In this document: one piece after another, positions 1 through 7,876 of the stretch
Layout of the letters: each line of letters starts with the position of its first letter
Numbering within the stretch: the first letter of the stretch is position 1
Made by a program: the position numbers and the translations under genes
The notes under the pieces: generated by a model
Databases searched by the model: none
What the model saw: only the letters and a program-made list of their open reading frames with translations
What the model was told of the DNA's origin: nothing
Origin: Endomicrobium proavitum
Lineage (GTDB): Bacteria; Elusimicrobiota; Endomicrobiia; Endomicrobiales; Endomicrobiaceae
Reading direction: 5' to 3'
Length of the DNA: 64,000 bases
NCBI RefSeq assembly: GCF_001027545.1
Contig: NZ_CP009498.1
Coordinates: 434,001-498,000, forward strand

Positions 1-921
1 GTGACTTAATTCTACGGTTAAAAATTTTGCTTTGGAATCTGCAAGTTTTGCAATGGCTTGCGAGGGGAAAGGCCATAAAGTTTGAGGTCTTAAAAGCCCT
101 GCCTTTACGCCTTCTTTTCTTGCAAGTTTTACCGCGGATTTTGCAATTCTTGACGATATTCCGTAAGCTACTACTACAACTTCCGCATCTCCTGTTTCGT
201 AAGACTCGCAGCGAACTTCATTTTTTGAAATTTCAGCGTATTTTTTTTGCAGCTTTATATTATGATTTTCCAACGCGCCGTCTTTCATTAAAAGCGATTG
301 CACCGAACGCGGCTCTCTTTGCGCGCATCCCGTAAGCGCCCAGCTTTTTTCGCCGAATTCTTTTTTATCGGGTCTGTTAAATTCTACGGGTTCCATCATT
401 TGCCCTACTATTCCGTCGGAAAGAATCATTACGGGTATTCTGTATTTTTCGGCTAAATCAAAAGCGTCGTAAGCGGTTTCATACATTTCCTGCGCGCTGT
501 TGGGGGCAAAAACCACTAATTTATAATCGCCGTGGCCGCCGCCTTTTACCGCCTGAAAATAATCAGCCTGAGAACCTGAAATATTTCCAAGTCCCGGTCC
601 GCCTCTTTGAACGTTTACAATTAACGCAGGCAACTCCATACCCGCCATATAAGAAATTGCTTCTTGCTTTAAAGAAATTCCGGGAGACGATGACGATGTC
701 ATTGCTCTTTTACCGGTTACAACCGCGCCCATAACCATATTTGCCGACGCTATTTCAGATTCGCCCTGAATAAAAACTCTTCCGAGTTCAACCATTTTTC
801 TTGAAAGGTATGCCGGGATTTCATTTTGGGGGGTAATAGGATAACCGAAATAAGCGTGAAGTCCTGCGGCAATGGCGCCTTCGCACAAAGCTATGTTTCC
901 CTTAATAAGTTTCTTTGACAT
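1..921 (-). CDS. vorB: 2-oxoacid:ferredoxin oxidoreductase subunit VorB (alpha-type), partial
   Basis: The reverse strand reads from an ATG at 921-919 to the window edge without a stop, giving the first 307 residues of a family that usually runs to about 350-390, so only the C-terminus is missing. It begins MSKKLIKGNIALCEGAIAAG and contains the pyrimidine-binding fold of the 2-oxoacid oxidoreductase alpha subunit, with YPITPQNEIPAYLS near residue 28, GESEIASANMVMGA near residue 52 and a glycine-rich QRGGPGLGNISGSQ near residue 107. The family oxidises branched-chain or other 2-oxoacids to acyl-CoA with ferredoxin as acceptor. Its ATG overlaps the stop of the upstream ferredoxin gene by one base, so the two are translationally coupled. 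The 2-oxoisovalerate (Vor) assignment over 2-oxoglutarate (Kor) is by resemblance and the substrate is not proven. Confidence 0.85.
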   Translation of the reverse strand, partial: MSKKLIKGNIALCEGAIAAGLHAYFGYPITPQNEIPAYLSRKMVELGRVFIQGESEIASANMVMGAVVTGKRAMTSSSSPGISLKQEAISYMAGMELPALIVNVQRGGPGLGNISGSQADYFQAVKGGGHGDYKLVVFAPNSAQEMYETAYDAFDLAEKYRIPVMILSDGIVGQMMEPVEFNRPDKKEFGEKSWALTGCAQREPRSVQSLLMKDGALENHNIKLQKKYAEISKNEVRCESYETGDAEVVVVAYGISSRIAKSAVKLARKEGVKAGLLRPQTLWPFPSQAIAKLADSKAKFLTVELSH

Positions 922-1124
922 TATTTGTAAACCTCTATGCATACGTCGGGACAAACAAGATAACAAAATCCGCAGCCTATGCACGCGTCTTGTTTTTCAA
1001 ACGTTGCCCAATGATAGCCCGCTTTATTGAACTCTTTTGAAAAAGCCAAACACTGCTTAGGACATGCGTTTATGCAAAGCGAGCACCCTTTGCATTTTTC
1101 GTTGTTTATTTCTACTTTTGGCAT
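921..1124 (-). CDS. 2x[4Fe-4S] ferredoxin subunit of the Vor oxidoreductase
   Basis: This 67-residue protein has two CxxCxxCxxxCP-type clusters: CKGCSLCINACP at residues 11-22 and CIGCGFCYLVCP at about 48-59. That is the pattern of the delta/gamma ferredoxin subunit (VorD/KorD/PorD) that passes electrons from the thiamine-diphosphate core to soluble ferredoxin. It is the first gene of a minus-strand operon and its TAA overlaps the vorB ATG (TAATG). An AAGG ribosome site lies about seven bases upstream of the ATG. A good promoter stands further upstream at 1159-1187. The family call is secure; which 2-oxoacid the complex uses is not. Confidence 0.88.
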   Translation of the reverse strand: MPKVEINNEKCKGCSLCINACPKQCLAFSKEFNKAGYHWATFEKQDACIGCGFCYLVCPDVCIEVYK

Positions 1125-1158
1125 AATTTACCTTATATATATGTATTTGAATGAGGGT

Positions 1159-1187
1159 ATTCTATGATTTTTAACGCTTTAAGTCAA
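1159..1187 (-). promoter_or_regulatory. Sigma-70-type promoter of the vor operon
   Basis: On the reverse strand TTGACT (1187-1182) and TAGAAT (1164-1159) are separated by exactly 17 bases, and the ferredoxin ATG follows 34 bases after the -10. This is a near-consensus vegetative promoter and the only good one upstream of the vor genes. Its -35 box is next to the -35 of the divergent tRNA promoter. Confidence 0.7.
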
Positions 1188-1188
1188 C

Positions 1189-1217
1189 TTGCGCTTAATC
1201 AATAAATATAGTATAAT
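1189..1217 (+). promoter_or_regulatory. Promoter of tRNA-Leu(UAA)
   Basis: TTGCGC (1189-1194) and a perfect TATAAT (1212-1217) are 17 bases apart and place transcription start near 1224, about 20 bases before the mature tRNA. It is divergent from the vor promoter, with the two -35 boxes one base apart. Confidence 0.7.
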
Positions 1218-1243
1218 CCTGACAACTTATTTATATAGGTGAT

Positions 1244-1329
1244 GGGCGGATGGCGGAACTGGCAGACGCACAGGACTTAAAATCCTGAGGCTCGCAAGAG
1301 CCGTGAGGGTTCAATTCCCTCTCCGCCCA
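1244..1329 (+). tRNA. tRNA-Leu (anticodon UAA)
   Basis: The acceptor stem GGGCGGA (1244-1250) pairs with TCCGCCC (1322-1328), with discriminator A at 1329. The anticodon stem CAGGA/TCCTG encloses the loop CTTAAAA, giving anticodon TAA. A long variable arm (GGCTCGCAAGAGCC) marks a class II tRNA, as expected for leucine. The T loop is TTCAATT. No CCA is encoded, so it must be added after transcription. Confidence 0.95.
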
Positions 1330-1340
1330 TTTTTCTTTTT

Positions 1341-1866
1341 GCTTCGTCTTTTGAGTTTATACTGCGTCAGAGCCTCGCTCATTTACGTTTAAGTAAACTT
1401 TACTCGGCTCTTCCTTGTCTAAACTCAAAATACTTCGCAAAAATTTGTTGGATCTTTTGAGTTTATACTGCGTCAGAGCTTCGCTCATTTACATTTGAGT
1501 AAACTTTACTCGGCTCTTCCTTGTCTAAACTTAAAATACTTCGCAAAAATTTGTTGGATCTTTTGAGTTTATACTGCGTCAGAGCCTCGCTCATTTACGT
1601 TTAAGTAAACTTTACTCGGCTCTTCCTTGTCTAAACTCAAAATACTTCGCAAAAATTTGTTGGATCTTTTGAGTTTATACTGCGTCAGAGCTTCGCTCAT
1701 TTACATTTGAGTAAACTTCACTCGGCTCTTCCTTGTCTAAACTTAAAATACTTCGCAAAAATTTGCTTCGTCTTTTGAGTTTGTGCTGCGTTGCACGCCT
1801 CCTCACGTGCATTTAGCACGCTTCGTCGGCGTGCGCCTTGCCTAAACTCAAAATACTTCGCAAAAA
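1341..1866. repeat. Five-unit tandem array of a palindromic element, 106-bp period
   Basis: The stretch between tRNA-Leu and the next gene is filled by five copies of one imperfect palindrome. Anchors at 1348, 1454, 1560, 1666 and 1772 give a period of exactly 106. Each copy starts with TTTTGAGTTTA and ends with TAAACTCAAAATACTTCGCA (or a one-base variant), with inner complementary arms AGAGC and GCTCT, so each could form a long hairpin. Units 1 and 3 are essentially identical, as are units 2 and 4, which shows an A-B-A-B higher order of 212 bases. Unit 5 keeps the ends but has a different centre built on GCACGCC and GGCGTGC. No gene is visible here. Confidence 0.9.
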
Positions 1867-1884
1867 GTTAACTTAAAGGAAGCT

Positions 1885-2751
1885 ATGCGTAAAAATAAAA
1901 AAAGCGTTCTTGTGGATTTTAGTTCTATAGAAAAAAATCTTGAGAAATTAAAAATAAAAAATCGCGGCGTATCGCCTATTGAGACGGATAAAATAGTGGG
2001 CAGTTTAAGCCGCTATAACGATTTTTCCGAAAATTTAATACCAAACAGAGACGGCGACGGGTTAAGGTATTCAAATATTAAAAACGGAATGCTTAACGGT
2101 ATAAATTTTCCGCCGATACAGGTTTATAAAGTTTTAGACAGCTACTTTATTATAGACGGGCATCACAGACTTATGGCTGCAACCGAACTCTTCAACGCAA
2201 AATATATAGATGCGGAAGTTTTGGAAGTTCAGTTTGAGTTTGATATATCGGCAAATAAAAAATATTCTTACAATACCGAAAGCGCAAAAAAGTTTTTAAT
2301 AAAACTTGAAGAGCATTCTTTCGTTGAAAAAACGTATATGTCAAACGATATTTTAATTCATCCTCTTAAAGTTACCGAATTCGGCAGTTACGCCAGACTT
2401 TACAGCGAGATAGAAGATTATAAAAAGAACTGTTCCGAATGCGAGCTTCACAGAAAACCTGTTATTTTTGCTTCTTTCGGGTGGTATGAAAAACGTTTTC
2501 TTCCGGCTCTTGAGGTTATGAAAAAGGAAAACGTTCTTGCTGGTTTTCCTCACAGAACATATACCGATCTTTACGTTTGGATTTCCAACCATAAATATTT
2601 CTTAAGCCAGAAAGCCGGTTATGACGTAGGCTTTGATTTTACCGCTCATGATTTTTTTACAAAATATAAAAAAGCCGGATTTATTTCTATGGCTCCGTCA
2701 AAAATAAAAAACTTTTTTAAATTTATAAAAAAACTTGCGGGTAAAAAATAA
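1885..2751 (+). CDS. ParB/sulfiredoxin-fold domain protein with DUF4032-like C-terminus
   Basis: This 288-residue protein starts after a clear AAAGGA ribosome site. Residues about 70-115 carry the ParB/Srx signature: PPIQVYKVLDSYFIIDGHHR followed by LMAATELF. The DGHHR motif is the conserved core of the fold, which in relatives binds nucleotides or DNA. The second half (about residues 150-250) has WYEKRFLPALEVM and FPHRTYTDLYVWISNH. These resemble the C-terminal region of ParB-like/DUF4032 proteins, a match made from memory of the motif and not from a search. No helix-turn-helix of true ParB is evident, so chromosome partition is unlikely. Its stop overlaps the next ATG by one base, which ties it to the phosphoesterase. 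The function is unknown. Confidence 0.7.
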   Translation: MRKNKKSVLVDFSSIEKNLEKLKIKNRGVSPIETDKIVGSLSRYNDFSENLIPNRDGDGLRYSNIKNGMLNGINFPPIQVYKVLDSYFIIDGHHRLMAATELFNAKYIDAEVLEVQFEFDISANKKYSYNTESAKKFLIKLEEHSFVEKTYMSNDILIHPLKVTEFGSYARLYSEIEDYKKNCSECELHRKPVIFASFGWYEKRFLPALEVMKKENVLAGFPHRTYTDLYVWISNHKYFLSQKAGYDVGFDFTAHDFFTKYKKAGFISMAPSKIKNFFKFIKKLAGKK

Positions 2752-3479
2752 TGAAAATACTTGCGGTTGCCGATGTTGAAGATATTTCTCTTGAAAAGCG
2801 TCTTGAATCCGGCGGCAAAAAGTTTGAAGAAACCGATTGCATAATTTCCTGCGGGGACTTGCCGGTAAAGTATCTTGAATTTGTAACCGACTCCTTAAAC
2901 AAGAGTTTTTTCTTTGTTTCGGGGAATCATTTTGTAAACCAGTTCTACGAAGACGTTTTTAAATCTAAAAAACTTGTTGCAAAACTTTACGGCGGCAAAG
3001 GGCAAAAACATAAATTCGGCGGCATAGACATGCACGCAAGAGTTGAGGTTTTCGGAGACTATATCCTTGCCGGCTTTGGCGGAGCCATGAGATATAATCC
3101 CGGCGCGTTTCAGTTTACCGAAAGCGAAATGACCCGCCTTGTAAAAAAAGTTATCTTTAAAATAAGAGTCTTGCGTTTTTTTGATTTTCTCTTTTTAAGA
3201 AAGCGGAAAGATATAGTAGTTCTTTCGCACGCTCCCGTTGCAGGCATACACGATAAAGAAGATAATTGCCACAAAGGCTTTGCGTGCTTTAGGGACTTTA
3301 TATTTAAGATAAAGCCCGTTCTTTGGCTTCACGGACACGTTCACCCTGAAGGTCAGCGTAAAAAACCGCAGCAAACTTATCTTATAGATACTCTTGTTCT
3401 CAATGTCATACCGTCAAAAATCATTGAAATAGGTAAAAAAGGGAAGATTTTTGTCCGCCAGATTTTTAATAATGGATAA
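2751..3479 (+). CDS. Calcineurin-like metallophosphoesterase
   Basis: A 242-residue protein of the dimetal phosphoesterase superfamily. Visible motifs in order are VADVED at residues 6-11, SCGDLP near 33, VSGNH near 56, LSHAP near 160 and LHGHVHP near 194. Together they supply most metal and phosphate ligands. The first block lacks the usual histidine of DxH, so one metal ligand may differ. There is no signal peptide, so it should act in the cytoplasm. The start overlaps the stop of the ParB-like gene (TAATG), so the pair is probably made together. Its substrate (nucleic acid, nucleotide or protein phosphate) cannot be told from sequence. Confidence 0.8.
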   Translation: MKILAVADVEDISLEKRLESGGKKFEETDCIISCGDLPVKYLEFVTDSLNKSFFFVSGNHFVNQFYEDVFKSKKLVAKLYGGKGQKHKFGGIDMHARVEVFGDYILAGFGGAMRYNPGAFQFTESEMTRLVKKVIFKIRVLRFFDFLFLRKRKDIVVLSHAPVAGIHDKEDNCHKGFACFRDFIFKIKPVLWLHGHVHPEGQRKKPQQTYLIDTLVLNVIPSKIIEIGKKGKIFVRQIFNNG

Positions 3480-3517
3480 CTTTTTATCAATTGCAAATAT
3501 TTAAGTTGTTATAGCGA

Positions 3518-3546
3518 TTGACTTTTTAGCGGTAGTTTGTTAAAAT
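3518..3546 (+). promoter_or_regulatory. Promoter of tRNA-Lys
   Basis: TTGACT (3518-3523) and TAAAAT (3541-3546) are separated by 17 bases. Transcription would start near 3553, about 25 bases before the tRNA. Confidence 0.7.
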
Positions 3547-3576
3547 TCTTTTTCAAAAATATATTCGTTTTGCAGA

Positions 3577-3649
3577 GCGCCATTAGCTCAATTGGTAGAG
3601 CAAACGACTCTTAATCGTTAGGTTATAGGTTCAAGTCCTATATGGCGCA
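3577..3649 (+). tRNA. tRNA-Lys (anticodon CUU)
   Basis: GCGCCAT (3577-3583) pairs with ATGGCGC (3642-3648), with discriminator A at 3649. The anticodon stem AACGA/TCGTT encloses CTCTTAA, giving anticodon CTT. The T arm is ATAGG-TTCAAGT-CCTAT. CCA is not encoded. Confidence 0.95.
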
Positions 3650-3655
3650 TTTTAT

Positions 3656-3752
3656 ACTTCGTCTTTTGAGTTTATGCTGCGTTGCGCTCCTGCTCACGTG
3701 CGTTTGCACGCTTCACAGTCGTGCGCCTTGTCTAAACTCAAAATACTTCGCA
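3656..3752. repeat. Single copy of the tRNA-associated palindromic element
   Basis: It starts six bases after tRNA-Lys. The outer arms CTTTTGAGTTTA and TAAACTCAAAATACTTCGCA are the same as in the 1.3-1.9 kb array, and the centre (CACGTGCG, CGCACG-like blocks) matches unit 5 of that array. It is about 97 bases long and could fold into one long imperfect hairpin. It is not obviously an intrinsic terminator because no T run follows. Confidence 0.85.
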
Positions 3753-3802
3753 TAAAAACGTTTCGTTATTGTGGAGTGTTTAATCTTTTTTATTGTTGAA
3801 AT

Positions 3803-3884
3803 GCGGCCGTGGCGGAATTGGCAGACGCGTATGGCTTAGGACCATATACCGCAAGGTGTGGGGGTTCAAGTCCCTCCGGCCGCA
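3803..3884 (+). tRNA. tRNA-Leu (anticodon UAG)
   Basis: GCGGCCG (3803-3809) pairs with CGGCCGC (3877-3883), with discriminator A at 3884. The anticodon stem TATGG/CCATA encloses CTTAGGA, giving anticodon TAG for CUN leucine codons. A variable arm is present (class II). CCA is not encoded. I see no convincing promoter of its own; it may be read through from tRNA-Lys. Confidence 0.94.
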
Positions 3885-3888
3885 AAAA

Positions 3889-3996
3889 TGCTTCGTCTTT
3901 TGAATTTTGAGCTGCGTTGCAGCGCTCGTCATTTAGGTTTTGCCTAAATTTCCTCGCGCTGCGCCTTGTCAAAATTCAAAATACTTCGCATTTTTT
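3889..3996. repeat. Palindromic element after tRNA-Leu(UAG), possibly acting as terminator
   Basis: A third member of the family begins four bases after the tRNA: TGCTTCGTCTTTTGAATTTT at the left and CAAAATTCAAAATACTTCGC at the right. The inner arms are GCAGCGC/GCGCTGC and ATTTAGG/CCTAAAT. The right end runs into a T6 tract (3991-3996), so this copy has the form of a long intrinsic terminator for the tRNA. Confidence 0.75.
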
Positions 3997-4066
3997 GTAT
4001 AGTATAGTTTTTTATATAGCTATTATATATAGGTATCAAAAGAATATCATTAAAAGGGAGCTTTAA

Positions 4067-5395
4067 ATGTCTCAGGAAAGTAAGAAGATTGATTATAAGT
4101 CAAGCGTTGTTACCAAAAAATCTTGTTCAATTACAATAGATGTTGAGGTTTCTGCGGATATTGCGGCTAAAGAAATTGAGGCGGCATACGGTTTAATACA
4201 GAAGCAGGCTAAAATTGACGGGTTTAGACACGGAAAGGCTCCTATTTCGGTAGTGAAAGAAAAGTTTTCAAAAGAAGCTAAAGACAGAGCTGTTGAAAAT
4301 GTAGTTAAAGCTACAGTTTTTGACGCGCTTACAAAAGAAAATTTTACGCCTATAGATTTTCCCGTTGTTGACGAATTTGATTACGAGCTTGGGCAGGTTT
4401 TCAAATATCGTTTCAGCGCGGAATGCCACCCTGTCGTAGAAATTAAAGATTACAAAGAAATTCCGGTAAAAAAAGAAATATTTAAAGTTACCGATAAAAG
4501 TCTTGCGCAAAGCCTTGACGCGTTAAGAGACAGAAACGCGAAACTTGTTCCTTCAAAAACGGGCGTTGTTAAAGAAGACAGTTTTGTGTCCGTAGATTAC
4601 GATGCTTTTGATAAAGACGGCAACGCGATACCTTCAATAAATGCAAAAAATCATCTTTTGGATTTAGGTTCGCAAGATACCGTTAAAGGTTTTCAGAAAG
4701 CTTTAAAAGGCGCGAAAATCGGCGATGAAGAAGACGCAAAAGTAGAGTATCCGGCTGATTACCCTAACAAAACGCTTGCCGGAAAAACCGTAACTTTTAA
4801 AACTAAAGTTGTAGAAATAAAAGAAAAAGAGCTTCCGGAGCTTAACGACGATTTTGCAAAAGATTTAGGCGCGGAAAACCTTGAAGATTTAAAGAAAAAA
4901 GTTACCGAAGCCGTTGAAGCGGAAGAAAAACGTCGTCAGGATATTGACGTTGAAAAGCAGGTAATGGATTATCTTTTATCAAAAAATAAATTTGACGTTC
5001 CTAAAACTCTTGTTGACGGACAGAAACAGACTTTGGTTGAAAGAATGGCGCAATACATGAAAAATCAGGGCGCTCCGCAGGAATATATAAACAAGCAGGC
5101 GGAACTCGGCGATAAAAAATTTGAAGAAGAAGCCGAAAGAACCGTCAGGCTTTCTTACATATTAAACGCAATTTACGCAAAAGAAAATCTTACGGTTACC
5201 GACGCAGATTTTGAAACCGCAAAGCAAAAAATGAAAGATGAAAATCCTCAAAGAGCGGCCGCGGTGGACAAGTATTTTGCGGAGAAAAAAGAGAACATAG
5301 GCATCTCAATAAAAGAAGAGAAGCTTTTTAAATTTCTTTTGGATAACGCTAAAATTAAAGAAGAAGTAAAAGATATGCCGCTTAAAAAAGATTAG
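4067..5395 (+). CDS. tig: Trigger factor, ribosome-associated chaperone and peptidyl-prolyl isomerase
   Basis: The length of 442 residues is normal for trigger factor. The N-terminal ribosome-binding domain contains the signature GFRHGKAPISVVKEKF at about residues 52-67. A central FKBP-like PPIase domain follows (DSFVSVDYDAFDKDG near residue 170, VKGFQKALKGAKIGD near 208), and then a charged helical C-terminal chaperone domain. It binds the ribosome exit tunnel and holds nascent chains. A strong AAAAGGGAG ribosome site precedes the ATG. lon follows 33 bases downstream, a protein quality-control pairing; the usual clpP/clpX partners are absent here. Confidence 0.96.
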   Translation: MSQESKKIDYKSSVVTKKSCSITIDVEVSADIAAKEIEAAYGLIQKQAKIDGFRHGKAPISVVKEKFSKEAKDRAVENVVKATVFDALTKENFTPIDFPVVDEFDYELGQVFKYRFSAECHPVVEIKDYKEIPVKKEIFKVTDKSLAQSLDALRDRNAKLVPSKTGVVKEDSFVSVDYDAFDKDGNAIPSINAKNHLLDLGSQDTVKGFQKALKGAKIGDEEDAKVEYPADYPNKTLAGKTVTFKTKVVEIKEKELPELNDDFAKDLGAENLEDLKKKVTEAVEAEEKRRQDIDVEKQVMDYLLSKNKFDVPKTLVDGQKQTLVERMAQYMKNQGAPQEYINKQAELGDKKFEEEAERTVRLSYILNAIYAKENLTVTDADFETAKQKMKDENPQRAAAVDKYFAEKKENIGISIKEEKLFKFLLDNAKIKEEVKDMPLKKD

Positions 5396-5428
5396 CCTGT
5401 CTTCGTTAAATACGGGAAAGGAGTTTAT

Positions 5429-7876
5429 GTGAGCGAATTAGACAGAATAAACAGCGATAAAAACGAAATGCCGAAAATTCCGGACACGCTTCCGCTGCTT
5501 CCGGTAAGAGAAATAATATTATACCCCGCAATGGTTTTGCCTTTAGCCGTTGGAAGGGATAAGTCTGTTAAAGCTTTGGAAGAAGCCATGGCTTCAAACA
5601 GGCTTATATTTGTTGTTACTCAAAAAAATAATCAAATAGAAGATCCGTCGCCGGACGATATTTATTCAATAGGCACGGTCTGCGAAGTGCTTCAGCTTTT
5701 AAAAATGCCCGACGGCACTCTTAAAGCGCTTGTAGAAGGAATATCAAGAGCGCAATGGACGGATTTTAAACTCAGCGACAAAGGTTTTATAGAGGTAGGC
5801 GTTAACGTTTTTGACGAGAAAATTGAAAAAACGCCCGAAGCCGAAGCTATAATGAGAAGAGCCGTTTCTCTTTTTGAACAGTATGTAAAATTAAACCCCA
5901 GAATGCCTATGGACGTTGCCGTGTCCGTGGGAAATATTTCAGACCCCGCAAGACTTGCCGACACAATAGCTTCGCATCTTTCAATAAAAAATAACGATAA
6001 ACAAATAATTCTTGAACTTGTAAGCCCGGTAGAAAGGCTTGAAAAAATCGTTCAAATTTTAAATGCCGAAATAGAAATATTAAACATTGAAAGAAGAATT
6101 CAAAGCAGAGTCCGAAACCAAATAGAAAAAACGCAGAAAGAATATTATCTTACCGAGCAGATGAAGGCTATTCAAAAAGAGCTAAAACAAAAAGACGACG
6201 CTCAAAAAGATTTGGAAGAGCTTAAAGAAAAATTAAAAAATACAAAAATGCCAAAACCCGCAAGAGACGCGGCGGAAAAAGAGCTTTCACGTCTTGAAAA
6301 GATGATGCCTATGTCTCCGGAAGCTACGGTTATAAGAACGTATCTTGAGTGGATTATAGATTTGCCGTGGGAAAAATCCACGCAGGATAATCTTGATTTA
6401 AAAAGAGCCAAAGAAATTTTAGATCAGGATCATTACGGGCTTGAAAAAGTTAAAGACAGAATTTTAGAATATCTTGCCGTTTTGTCCAGAGTAAATAAAA
6501 TCAAAGGGCCTATACTTTGCTTTATAGGACCTCCCGGCGTGGGAAAAACTTCAATTGCAAAATCCGTTGCAAGAAGTTTGGGCAGAAATTTTGTGAGAAT
6601 TTCCATGGGCGGCGTGCGCGACGAGGCGGAAATAAGAGGCCACAGACGCACATATATAGGCGCGCTTCCGGGTAAAATTATACAGTCAATGAAAAAAGCC
6701 GGGTCAAATAATCCGGTGTTTATTCTTGACGAAATAGATAAAATGGGTTCGGATTGGAGAGGCGACCCGTCGTCGGCTTTGCTTGAAGTTTTAGATCCGG
6801 AGCAAAACTACGCGTTTGGCGACCATTATCTTGACGTAGATTTTGATTTGTCAAAAGTTATGTTTATAACTACGGCAAACTCGTTAAGCAATATTCCCAC
6901 AACGCTGCTTGACCGTCTTGAACTTATAAGATTTTCCGGTTATACCGACGAAGAAAAACGCCGCATTGCCGAGCAGTTTATTCTTCCCAAACAAATAAGC
7001 GAACACGGCTTAACGCCGGAAGAAATTATTATTGAAACGGGCGCTCTTGACGCGGTAATTAAAAATTATACGCGCGAAGCGGGCGTTAGAAATTTAACGA
7101 GGGAAATTGCAAATCTCTGCAGAAAAATTGCCAAAGATTTGGCTTTTGACAAAAGCGTAAAATCAATAACCGTTACCAAAGAAAACGTAAATAAATATTT
7201 AGGCATAGCGTATTTTGAAAGAGAGCGCATTGCGGAAAACGATATAGGCGTGGTTACCGGACTTGCTTGGACGGAAGTAGGCGGGGAAACGCTTACAATA
7301 GAAGTAAATAAGATGAAAGGCAAGGGAAGTTTGTCTCTTACCGGAAAGCTCGGCGACGTTATGAAAGAGTCCGCGCAGGCGGCGTTAACGTATGTGCGCT
7401 CGTCGGCAAAAAAACTGGGCATTGACGAGAACGTTTTTAAAGAAACGGATTTTCACGTGCACGTTCCGGAAGGTGCGGTTCCTAAAGACGGGCCTAGCGC
7501 CGGCATAGCTTTGGCTACCGCTTTGGCGTCGGTGTGCATGAATAAAGCCGTTAAGAAAAAGCTCGCAATGACCGGAGAAGTTACGCTTCGCGGAAGAGTT
7601 CTTCCTATCGGGGGGCTAAAAGAAAAAGTTTTAGCGGCATACAGGGAAGGGATTACGACAATTTTATTTCCCGAAGGAAATAAAAAAGATTTAGCTGAAA
7701 TTCCGGAAGATATAAAAAAGAAAATAGAGATGATACCAGTAGGGCATATGGATGAAGTTATTTCTTTGGCTGTTGAAAATTCATCCGCAAAAAATGCGCC
7801 TGTAAAAAAATCTTCATTAAAAAGCAAGTTGTTAAAAATAAAGAAAAATAAAAAAAACGGGGGCAGTAAAAAATGA
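5429..7876 (+). CDS. lon: ATP-dependent Lon protease
   Basis: An 815-residue Lon with all three parts. The N-terminal substrate domain begins LPLLPVREIILYPAMVLPLA. The AAA+ module has Walker A GPPGVGKTS at about residue 366 and Walker B VFILDEIDKM. The C-terminal protease carries the catalytic serine in PKDGPSAGIALATA (about residue 690) and the lysine in PIGGLKEKVLAA (about residue 733). It degrades misfolded and regulatory proteins in the cytoplasm. The start is GTG at 5429 after AAAGGAG; an ATG two bases earlier is followed at once by TGA. The tail is lysine-rich and its last four bases overlap the next gene (ATGA). Confidence 0.97.
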   Translation: MSELDRINSDKNEMPKIPDTLPLLPVREIILYPAMVLPLAVGRDKSVKALEEAMASNRLIFVVTQKNNQIEDPSPDDIYSIGTVCEVLQLLKMPDGTLKALVEGISRAQWTDFKLSDKGFIEVGVNVFDEKIEKTPEAEAIMRRAVSLFEQYVKLNPRMPMDVAVSVGNISDPARLADTIASHLSIKNNDKQIILELVSPVERLEKIVQILNAEIEILNIERRIQSRVRNQIEKTQKEYYLTEQMKAIQKELKQKDDAQKDLEELKEKLKNTKMPKPARDAAEKELSRLEKMMPMSPEATVIRTYLEWIIDLPWEKSTQDNLDLKRAKEILDQDHYGLEKVKDRILEYLAVLSRVNKIKGPILCFIGPPGVGKTSIAKSVARSLGRNFVRISMGGVRDEAEIRGHRRTYIGALPGKIIQSMKKAGSNNPVFILDEIDKMGSDWRGDPSSALLEVLDPEQNYAFGDHYLDVDFDLSKVMFITTANSLSNIPTTLLDRLELIRFSGYTDEEKRRIAEQFILPKQISEHGLTPEEIIIETGALDAVIKNYTREAGVRNLTREIANLCRKIAKDLAFDKSVKSITVTKENVNKYLGIAYFERERIAENDIGVVTGLAWTEVGGETLTIEVNKMKGKGSLSLTGKLGDVMKESAQAALTYVRSSAKKLGIDENVFKETDFHVHVPEGAVPKDGPSAGIALATALASVCMNKAVKKKLAMTGEVTLRGRVLPIGGLKEKVLAAYREGITTILFPEGNKKDLAEIPEDIKKKIEMIPVGHMDEVISLAVENSSAKNAPVKKSSLKSKLLKIKKNKKNGGSKK

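Noticed and set aside
27-335. + strand ORF at the window start
   Set aside because: It is antisense to the vorB reading frame, which has strong protein-family motifs across the same bases.
1341-1866. CRISPR array
   Set aside because: The units are direct tandem copies of one palindrome with no unique spacers between repeats, and no cas genes are near.
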